A DNA stretch of 64,000 bases from Heliocidaris tuberculata (taxonomy: Eukaryota; Echinodermata; Echinoidea; Camarodonta; Echinometridae): assembly GCA_025618425.1 (NCBI GenBank), contig CM046842.1, forward strand, positions 27,987,668-28,051,667, in the 5' to 3' direction. Positions 55,299-64,000 of the stretch are shown one piece after another. The notes beneath the pieces are model-generated. The model was not told the origin of the DNA and did no database searches. It worked only from the letters and a program-made list of their open reading frames with translations. Position 1 is the first letter of the stretch; each line of letters opens with the position of its first letter. Made by a program: the position numbers and the translations under genes.

Positions 55299-58200
55299 CA
55301 CAAAAATCTTACAGATCTGTAAGTTTAAAGGACTAGTCAGACTTGACCGACAATGATACACGGTACAAGTACTATTAACATGTACATGTATACAAGAGCA
55401 TGTACTCAAAAATACATGTATTATACACAACATTTTTATACGCACCCTTCACAAATGATATTGCGAAGGAAGGATTAATCTAAGATAAATCACTCTATTG
55501 TAAAAATATTCACTTAGTATAACAGCACGTTACCAAACAAAACGTAATTAGATATCTGGCTATTGCATTTTCCTTGCAGGGTTGCGTATGCGCATTGTCA
55601 GGCTGCCTAGGTCATGATTAGTGTGTTGTACATGTAGGAATGGCGCGGCACGACTGGAGCATAGCATTATCGGCAAGAAGCCAACTTTGAACAAAGATAA
55701 CTTATTTCCCAAGTATTTTTTCAAGCAAAAAATTTGTTTGGCCAACATCTATAGAACTTAAGCTCTGTTTATACATCGATAAAAAGAAGATACGGTACAG
55801 ATTATTTATTTAGTTTCAGTCTGCTAAATAGGAAGTTATTGTTTTACCCCCCAAATTAGCAGAACATTAAAAGAGCCTGATAAATAATTCTCTTTGGAAA
55901 CGAGCCTGCCATCATTCTTTATGCGTTCGGCAGCAAGTGAAACTCAGCATAGTTGTTCCTTATTTATTTTGGTACAATATCTGCTAGGCAAGTGCATCCT
56001 TTCAAGTTACGCACTGGAGAGAATGGGGCAGCTGATATAGGTAGTTGCAGCAATGGAGCTGTATTACATGGGTGCGCCATGACTGGTGATATTATAGTGC
56101 ATACATCCTATATTTCAAGAATGCCAAACAAACAAAAAATGTCAGTTATCTGATATCAATGTTACACATTTTCTTCCAGAAATTTTATCTACATGTACTG
56201 TACAGAGCACGGTGGAAGATGAATATGTTCAAGCACTCTACCCTTTTTCGACTTACTGTAAATCCAGAATATTTTCGCGAATTTCGCGAGTGGTCGAGAT
56301 TTGCGAAAGTTTCATGCCGTGAAATAATCATAATCACAATTGAAACAACATAATGCAACATATTGCAATTCGCGAAAGTCTCTTGCAGCAAAATTGGCTG
56401 TCATTAACAATTCTCGAAAGTTTTATGTTGCGAAAATTTCTGGTTTTACAGTATGTATGTCATCAAAGTGATGTTTGCAGCTTGTTGTTATTACAAAAAG
56501 TATTTTGTACCACACTGAATTTACTATATTCTAGTGAATGTATATTCTTATGTCCAATTTAAAAAAGAAAAAAAAATCAGTTTCTACTACGAAATATGAA
56601 TGTTCTTGCAATGTCAATTATAATGTGGAGAACTATTTTGTACATGTACATGTCAGTAGATTCTGCTGTGATCAAGTGATCAAGATTAATGATCTTTACT
56701 CTGTTTATTTTTAAAAGCCAATGTTCACCTCTTGTAACCTTAGTTCCACCTGTACTAGCCTTTCAGAATTGCTCATATTAACATTCCATCCTCTTGCTTT
56801 TGTTATCATCATTCCTCCTTCATTGCTTTACATTCTCAAGTTGATCTCTTTCTTTGTTATAGAATTCCTACAAACTCTTCATCTCACTTGTATTCTAACT
56901 ACCACTGGTTGATTAAGTGAATAATAAATCAGGGTTGGGCCACGCCCAGTGCAAAGGAGAAAAAGATTTCAACCTAGTAACAGCTATGTACTTGTTCTGT
57001 CATGGAGTAAGAACCAGCGTGGGTGAAATTGAAATTTATATGTCTTTTCATGATGCTATAATTATAACACTTATCATTATTACTATTACTAATTTAATCA
57101 CTTTCAATTATTGATAACCGCTGTCTGAACTGATGGAAAAATTGTACTATTGTTTTTTTATCATGTACATTACATCGTAACCATCGCAATTCAGTCTTCG
57201 AGCTGCGAGAATGGAATATGCTCAATAAAACCCTTTAAACCATAGAAGTACATTGTCTCCTTTCAGTGAAAATTTTACATCTTTTGATGCAGGATGTTAG
57301 AAATGCACATTATACGTGAGCAGAAAGAGCAAAATTCACTGAAAATTTTCAGTCTATTTCCAATGTAGTACGTTATGCTGTTCATGAATAAGAGCAATTG
57401 AATTGTAACTAATCATTAAAGTTTCTAAATTGGCAATGCGGTGTAAAATACATAATCACTATTTTTGTGTACAAATTTTCCATTTTTCTGTTAAATTTTT
57501 GCAATTTTCTTTCACACTGGTTCATTTAATAAACATTTTGTATTTTATTCAGACTATGTAAGAATGGAAAAACAAAGAGTAACTGTTGCCAATCTGAGGA
57601 GGGAAAACTGATTGATTTTGACCATAAGATTAAGAAAACTCTGAACTGCTATGGGTTAATCTAACATTTCTGTACTTGCCTCTTTCTCATCTGTGGGGGC
57701 TGTCACAACCTGTTTGAGTCTGAACTGAACTTGGGCAAAGTGCGATGTAAGAGCAAGAAGAGAAGAATTCAGCTGTTCTTGTTCCTCTTCAAGATTTCTC
57801 AGCTGATCTGCCATGTTTGTGTGACTGCAAACAGAAATTAAAGACAAACAGAACACAAAAATATATTCTGATCCATCAATAAGACAAAATGTGGAAAAAT
57901 GACCTCCACTGCACTAGCAAAGTGTAAACAAATGGACAAGTAAAAAAGCATCTGATTAGGAATTAATATACAGAGACAGAGACAGAGAGGGGGGGGGGGG
58001 GGTAAAGGAGAAGGAGAGACAGACAGGGGAAAGGAGAGAGAGTAAAGTAGCAAGGGAGTAGCTGGTTGCAAGAAAAACCAGAGGTGAAGAGATTGCAAGA
58101 GGAATCAGAATGCTGTTGGAGTAGCAAAGTGAGGGAATAGGAAGGAGAATATGAATAGAAGAGATAGAACCGGAAATGAGAGTGAAGATTAAAACGGAAT

Positions 58201-58564
58201 CCCTATCGCAATCAGCTCTTTTTAGGGTGTTCCACGCCATGAGAGAAAAATGAATGAATGAATGAATGAATAAGTGAATGAATGAGTGAATGACTGAACT
58301 AAAAAAAAGAAGAATATACACTATAGGGTATTAGGGAGTGCATTCAACACTCTTTCCAGCGTAAACATAATCTAAAATATGGTGAATAGGCACGACAATG
58401 ATCATAAATGATAATAATTATTTCACAAACAACAAAAAATACCTTTGTTCGCCATGATGGTCGGGGGTGACGGCGCAACAGCGCCCCACTGGAGCCCATC
58501 TCTCTTTCGGCCGCTCCCCGTCAAAGTTCTCCATGGAATCATCCGTAAGCACCATGTCATCCAT
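55095..58564 (-). CDS. RUNDC1: RUN domain-containing protein 1, first three coding exons (partial)
   Basis: Exons complement(58443..58564), complement(57680..57824) and complement(55095..55187) join in phase to 120 codons. Exon 1 has MENFDGERPKERWAPVGRCC, matching the RWAPVG start region of the family. Exons 2 and 3 give the coiled coil and signature: LNSSLLALTSHFAQVQFRLK, DEKETLLKELEEFAFKGCPD. RUNDC1 is a conserved cytosolic coiled-coil protein with a C-terminal RUN domain, reported to affect p53 activity in human cells; its mechanism is not well known. The next exons (second coiled coil and RUN domain) should follow below 55095 but are not found; the 500-N gap starts 111 bp beyond. Intron 1 is GT-AG and intron 2 is GC-AG (AG/GCAAGT). 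Confidence 0.9.
55254..55294. repeat. (TG)n microsatellite
   Basis: About 20 TG units in RUNDC1 intron 2. Confidence 0.95.
56254..56453. mobile_element. TA-flanked MITE with CTGTAAATCCAGAA termini
   Basis: TA at 56254 and 56452, inverted ends CTGTAAATCCAGAATATTTT and CTGTAAAACCAGAAATTTTC, core with TTCGCGAATTTCGCGA. Sits in RUNDC1 intron 2. Confidence 0.8.
57235..57659 (+). mobile_element. TTAA-flanked MITE ending CTATGGGTTAA (family B), complete
   Basis: TTAA at 57235 and 57656, inverted ends ACCATAG and CTATGGG (one mismatch after TTAA). The right end lies only 20 bp from the 3' edge of RUNDC1 exon 2. Confidence 0.75.
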
Positions 58565-58633
58565 TACGAGTCAGGTCAAGAGGTCACAGGTCAAAGAACA
58601 CGTGACAAAGGTCAGGGATATGTAGTTCCAGGA
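58443..58633 (-). CDS. RUNDC1: RUNDC1 first coding exon with 5' UTR part
   Basis: An acceptor TCTGTTGCAG ends at 58634, so this exon has 69 nt of leader before the ATG at 58564 and ends at donor AAAG/GTATTT. A non-coding first exon is therefore expected upstream. Confidence 0.75.
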
Positions 58634-58844
58634 CTGCAACAGAACATAAACAGATTAAAATAATTTTTTCATCACAGCATTTCAATCGGTTCCTGGACAG
58701 CCCAATCAGTGGACAGCCAAACCCTGGATAACCCGACCACCTACCCTGGACACCTCAAGCCGATTGAGTTATCCAAGTTGACCTTTGACCTCTTGACCGG
58801 ATAGCTCAACCAGGTGGAGCTGTCCAAGTAATGTAGGTTGTCTG

Positions 58845-58979
58845 GGGAGCGTTTCATCGAACGTTTTGTCAGTGATTTTTACCGACAAATTTGCTCTCAG
58901 CCAATCAGATGCAAGGATTTCAGTAGCTTATAACAGTTGTCGGTAAAAATCACTGACACACACTTGATGAAACGCTCCC
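58845..58979. mobile_element. MITE, GGGAGCGTTTCATC ends
   Basis: Perfect 14-bp TIR GGGAGCGTTTCATC. The core carries the inverse of the CCTTGCATCTGATTGGCTGA word of the related copies. Lies between the RUNDC1 UTR exon and first coding exon. Confidence 0.85.
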
Positions 58980-59523
58980 AAGGTTATCCAGGCCAGGCCT
59001 GGTCCAGGGTGGGGCTGTCCGTTGATCAGGCTGTCTGGAACCTCTTCAAGTTTTAATCATGCACCGTACCGTAACATGCTTCCGAGTTGTTCCTAAGGCT
59101 AAGCTCTCCGAGTTGGCCGATCCCATCTGCACAGTACCCTTAGCCTTGACTTGTCTACACACATAAGCGCATGATTCTGATAACCTTCTGATAAAAGAAA
59201 ACATGCAACAGACACCAACTTCTAACTTGATCATAAATGACAACTGACAATGTAAAAATGAAACAGCCAACGTTAGATCTAACGTTATACATCTAGATAG
59301 GGTCTACCTCACTCTCAGTAGTCCACTCGTTTTTTAGTCGTAGACGTTAGTCGTTACCTTTCTTTTCTTGTGAAAATTCTTGTTCAGATTTTGATAATCC
59401 AGAAAAGCTTTGGCAAAATTAAACTTTGAATATTTGAAATCAATTATACATTAAACATTACTGGAATATAGAAGAAAATTATTGTTAAATTCAGACATAT
59501 CATGGCTAGTAATTATTGCTTAC

Positions 59524-59610
59524 CCGTTTGTTGCAGACAGCGGTCTGTCGACGTCCATGTCCCCTCAACCTACGGGGCCGTTCGGCACAGGTAGGCACAG
59601 AAAAAGGCTA
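59524..59610 (-). promoter_or_regulatory. Probable RUNDC1 5' UTR exon and promoter-proximal region
   Basis: A donor ACGG/GTAAGC at 59523 closes a locally CpG-rich stretch (GCCGAACGGCCCCGTAGG). An ATG at 59558 starts a small upstream frame (MDVDRPLSATN) that would stop a few codons into the next exon. The exact start site cannot be seen. Confidence 0.45.
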
Positions 59611-59999
59611 CCGGTACCCGTCCGGTACTACTAGATAACATTGATGACGAGACGTTCCGACATCTACACAATACATGAAACATTATCTTCATTAAAGTGG
59701 TAATGAAACATCTTAATTCTTCTTACAAGCGATTTCACAGCATTAAATACATATTCTTCTTTACGACTGACGAATGAATGGTCTCAAAATATGATTCCTC
59801 GGCTGAAAAACGAGGAAAATATGGCTTTAAAAAATTCTCGAACGGACTAGCCTGCGACGACAGTATACTTACGTAGGTGGTAACCTCACGCCCATGGATA
59901 TATTCGCATGGATGGAGTCGAGTTGCACTAGGATGTGCCCACTTTACTTTGTGGAAACGAGGTAGGCAACACGGCACTCGCGATCGCGCGCACCAAAAT

Positions 60000-60770
60000 A
60001 GAGATCTAGAGATCTATATAGAGAGAGAGAAGAAGAAGAAGAAGAAGAAGAAGAAGAAAAAGAAGGGGGGGGGGGGAGCGACGGCAATGTGTACGTGACG
60101 TCAAGAACGACCTATGGCATGCAGAAAGACTTATGTATGGAGCCAACCATGGAGCCAACCGCGTAGCTAGGATTTAATTTTAGGGGGGGGGCACTGAACT
60201 CTACACTACGTAGTGTAGAGACTCTACACTATGTAGATGTAGTGTAGAGTTCAGGGGGGGGGGGGGGGGGGGGTTGTGAGCGCGCGAAGCGTGCTTCCCA
60301 GGGGGGTGGGTGCAGGGAGGGGGGAGTTTCCTCATCCCGCGCGCCAAGCGCGAAAGCTCTGACGTTTGAGTAAATTTGAGAGAAAGATAACGGTTCGTAG
60401 CGTCTTTTTTTAGGCGGAAAGTTAGTTCGATGCCCTGACTGTTTTTCAATTATTTTGACGCACTACTGCTGTGTGTATGGGTGCAGGGAGGGGGAAGTTT
60501 CCCCTTTCCGCGCGAAGCGCGAAAACTTTGACAAATTTTGAGAGAAAGATAACGGCCCGTAGCACCTTTTAAGGCTTTTTTTCTCTCACTTCCCCCTGCT
60601 TTTTTGCTCTCCTTTTTTGTTGTTTGTTTGTTGTTTTTTTTGGGGGGGGGGGCGACCGCCCCCACCACTCCACCGCCCCCCTGGCTACACGCCTGATGGG
60701 AGCAGCTTTTATGCCTTCGCGTCTTCGGAGGTGGGGGGGGGGGGGGGGGTCGCAGGGACGGATCAAAAAA
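60000..60770. repeat. G-rich dispersed repeat with two diverged units
   Basis: The segment GTGCAGGGAGGGGGAAGTTT, GCGCGAAGCGCGAAA, TTTTGAGAGAAAGATAACGG occurs near 60480 and, diverged, near 60310. A GTAGCTAGG-type left end (60165) and GGCTACACGCC right end (60682) may mark one element. (GAA)n at 60024-60060 and several G runs. Confidence 0.6.
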
Positions 60771-61944
60771 CATCAGAGGGGAATTCTTTCAAAGGAACAC
60801 GATTCATTTCACAAGTTCCTCCGGCATTTTTCCATGGAATTTTTTTCTCGCCAGAAAAGAACCACCCTCCCACTTCCACACCCACAACTGGGTGATGCAG
60901 AGTAGGCCTATCATGTTTTCATCATCTATCAATTTTCTTTCAAATTAAGATCATTCGTGCAAGACGCCATATGGAATATGTCATATTTAAATATTTTCGG
61001 AGGGAGTGGGAGTGACCGCCCCGACCCCATACATCGACATTATTATGAGAACGAAGCCTCCAGTCCCTGTATACACCCCCCCCCCCTCCCCTCGCCGCCA
61101 ATTTATTCCCTTCACTTCCACTTCTGGATAGTGCATGTGGGCTTGCATCAGTATTCAAAGTACCACCCCCCCCCCCCCCTATTGGAAAAGTCCTGGATCC
61201 GCCCAAAATTACCTGCATGATTATCAAAACACAACTAGGATACCTTTACTTCTGTTTTGGGTGGATAGACACCCCCCCCCCCCCCCCCTCCCTTGCTGAC
61301 ATTATCAAGTGCGGCCCCTTTATAAAACCCTTAACGATGGGCGCATCCATCAATAATTAAAATCTCTGTAAGAAGAGAAGCGATGTAGTAGAGACTGTAC
61401 AGTCATTTTACGGAAATGACTTCAACAGAAAAAAATCAACTGTTTTGGTATCATAAGAATACACTTCATACCTGTAAAAAGTTCTAAGGAATCATAGCGG
61501 TGGAATGGGTTGAAAAATACCCCAAATCCCAAATCAGTGATAATTATTTTCCAATTTCCATAAGCACCAACAGAGCCAATACTGTACAAATACCGTGCGT
61601 CCCAGAAAAAAAAAGTTAATAGTCAGAAAGAGTCTCACCAAATACATTATTACAAAATATTTGAAGCAAAATGTTATACCTGTGGAAAGCTTAAGGTCTC
61701 TTCCAGGCCCCTAGAAAGCTGAGGATGCCGGGGGTGCTGTAGGGGGTGCTGGGGGTGCTGTAGATAAAAAGTAGTTAAAAAGAGGCCCTAAAACGCTGAG
61801 GACCCTTTTTTTTTTTTTTTTTTTTTTTCCCTGTCAGAGAATTTTGGACTTAAAAAGAGACACCAAAATGCTGAGGACCTGTTTTATTTTGCGCTCGAGT
61901 GAGCAAAGGCCACTTTTGTGAAAAGGTGCAAAATCCAGACTTGA
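60771..61944. other. Gene-free interval with C and T runs
   Basis: C runs at 61076, 61166 and 61272 and a T run at 61807-61828; a doubled GGGGGTGCTGTAG near 61740. No gene. Confidence 0.6.
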
Positions 61945-62260
61945 CAGGGGCGGATCTAGCTTTTTTCCAAGGGGGGGTTTGAGGGGATGAGCTGGGTATT
62001 GCGAGGGAGCGTAGCGACCGAGCCCGAACGAGCGAAGCGAGTGAGGGGGGGTGTGGGAGGGGGATACTCCCTCCCACAGTAGGGAGATTTTTTAATTTTA
62101 AGGGTTGCCAGCTTGCGATTTTAAGCATACTTGCATGCTCTATTTTTTCTCTTTTTTGTTTTCCTATGCACATTAAATGTTTACTTGGCAGCCCAAGGGG
62201 GGGGGGGGGGGGGGGGTTTAAACCCCCTAACCCCCCCCCCCCCCCGTAGATCCGCCACTG
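61945..62260. mobile_element. Complete MITE with CAGGGGCGGATCTAG ends and 5-bp target duplication
   Basis: Ends CAGGGGCGGATCTAG and the inverse CAGTGGCGGATCTAC, flanked on both sides by CTTGA. The core has the repetitive GAGCGTAGCGACCGAGC and a G run. No coding capacity. Confidence 0.8.
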
Positions 62261-63251
62261 CTTGACAAGAACTGGTATTTGTTCTGGTTGGTATCAATAA
62301 TAGACAATTTACGAAAGAGCAGGTATTGTTCTCTATATGTACTTATGTATCTCATCAACATTTTCATGCATTAGTGAGCAGTTAAATACTTTACTGAGTG
62401 TTTTTAATAATTTGAAATAATAATCTTAGCGAGTTTTTAACTCTTACTGTGCAAAATTTTACCAAATGTGATCAATGCTTACTTTTCAAATGTCTGCACT
62501 TCATTAATCATCTATTATTTAACAAAATATTGTGTACAAAACTTGGAAATGAATTACCATTTCTTATGATACCAAACATTATTACTTTACCCAACTTTAT
62601 GCATAAGAATGATTGAAAATTACATTTGAGTTTTTTTTCATCCATTATTTTTTGGTTTCTCATTTTGTTTAATGTTGAAATAAGGTGATATCTTTTTAAA
62701 AATCCGCAATTTTCTCTAAAAAATTCTCCGATAGCATATAATTATAATCATTTATTTAGAATGCTTGATTTATGCACATAATTTTGATATACATTGACCA
62801 CCATATACCTTTCCTGTGGCCGAGCAAATCGTGAATGACAAGTCTATCTGTCACATATATGCGACATCGGCACTGAAAGAGTTAATTCAAACTGGCTTTC
62901 TTACTCAACGATAAAGTTTTGATGGAATATGTCAGGACATACAGAACACAAATCCTATTCATTCATGAACTGCCCTTTTATGATGAGAATATGAATATTG
63001 CTAAGCCAAGTCAAGACTTTAAACTTTGATTTCATACTAGCCAGAACCAATACAAATTTTTGTCAAACATGGATTTTGAACGATTTCACAACAATCATGA
63101 CAATGGCTTATGCTCACTCTGAAAGCGTAAAATATCTCTAGATGTTGGTGTAATTTGATAGAAGAGACCCTAAACTATCCATAGGTATGAATATTTCATG
63201 AACTTATTTTGAAATTTAAATTTTTTTAGATTTTTTCCCAACTGTCAACTG
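62261..63251. other. Gene-free AT-rich interval
   Basis: No gene, RNA or clear element recognised. Confidence 0.6.
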
Positions 63252-63675
63252 TTAAAGGGAAAGTCCACCCTTATTACAATTTGGTTTTAAAAGAAGCAGA
63301 AAAGTCAAAGAAACAGATCAGTGAAGGTTTAAGCAAAATACGATAAGAAATATAGTTATGATTTTTTTAAAGTTGTAATCAATCAAACACAAATTGGCAA
63401 CTCCGTTAAGTATCTTGCGAGCTCCTCTCCCATTTTCCATGTATCTCCAATATCATTAATTTCCATTTTCTTCTAAGAAAATATTCAGTCATACATGCAC
63501 CTTAGATATAATCATTGCTCATAATTATGTTTTTACACAAAACCTGTATGAAACAAATTTATTCCTTCCTCAAAAACTAAGAAAATGAGAGTTTATGACA
63601 TTTTCTGTACTGAGCAAATGGGAGAGAAGCTCGGAAGATACGTCACGGAGTTGCCAATTTGTGTTTGATTGATTA
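63252..63675. mobile_element. TTAA-start foldback MITE (family C relative), right end lost
   Basis: Starts TTAA-AGGGAAAGTCCACCC, like the element at 47355. A stem of about 60 bp (ATCAATCAAACACAAATTGG at 63378, inverse at about 63655) forms the hairpin. The outer right end is absent and other sequence begins at about 63676. Confidence 0.7.
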
Positions 63676-64000
63676 GTTCAGTTCATATTTATTCAGTTCA
63701 ATTCCATCTTTAAAGAACATTATACAAGACACTGAATAAAACATGCAATTCCAAATAACATATAACATATTACATTTCAAATCACAAAATAAATATAAAT
63801 TGATTTTTTTTTTGTAAACTATTTTCAAAGACAGGGATAAATTCATTAAGATTAGATTGAGGTTTCCTTTATACCACACCTATAATAATGTTCTTGTGTC
63901 TAGACAAGTCAATTTCAATTTAAAAAAAAAGATTCACTGGTGCTTGATGGGTGTAAAAAATCATTACGAATTTTAAAATTATAAGTATCAGGGATTAATA

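Overview
This 64 kb window is animal nuclear DNA, most likely from an echinoderm such as a sea urchin or a close relative. The evidence is two orthologue-grade metazoan genes with many spliceosomal introns (ARHGAP39 and RUNDC1, both on the minus strand), AT-rich intergenic DNA crowded with short inverted-repeat transposons and microsatellites, frequent TACATGTA words, and a Polinton/Maverick-type integrated viral element. The species call is inference.

Region 1-6.1 kb: part of a Polinton/Maverick (adintovirus-like) element. All genes point left. From upstream to downstream they are a PC4/p15-like DNA-binding protein with one predicted intron, an acidic protein of unknown function, a chromodomain integrase, a penton-like capsid protein, a small basic core-like protein, and a capsid protein of the F54H12.2-like family cut by the window edge. 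The integrase and the two upstream genes each have their own TATA box; the three capsid-side genes are packed with gaps of 17-29 bp. The right end of the element was not located. An ATCGAT-rich zone and a 155-bp tandem repeat follow at 6.9-7.8 kb.

Region 8-15.1 kb: dead retrotransposons and simple repeats, including one RLE-type non-LTR element split by a second, 5'-truncated RLE-type element in the opposite orientation. Region 15.1-23.9 kb has no recognisable gene and holds several foldback elements.

Region 23.9-45.7 kb: thirteen coding exons of ARHGAP39 (vilse/CrGAP), a Rac/Cdc42-class RhoGAP. They were assembled here by splice sites, reading phase and homology, and their sum is 3339 nt, a whole number of codons ending in a stop. 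The MyTH4 and RhoGAP domains are complete; the two WW domains expected upstream are not visible. One intron is a textbook U12-type AT-AC intron. Three places carry tandem copies of exon sequence: a MyTH4 exon, the last MyTH4 exon (five units), and the terminal exon.

Region 45.7-55 kb: intron or intergenic DNA with tandem arrays and TTAA-flanked MITEs, ending in a 500-N placeholder gap. Region 55-59.6 kb: the first three coding exons of RUNDC1, with a GC-AG intron and a probable 5' UTR exon. The RUN-domain exons are absent, so the N gap may hide a large stretch or a misjoin. Region 59.6-64 kb: G-rich repeats and inverted-repeat elements, with no gene seen.
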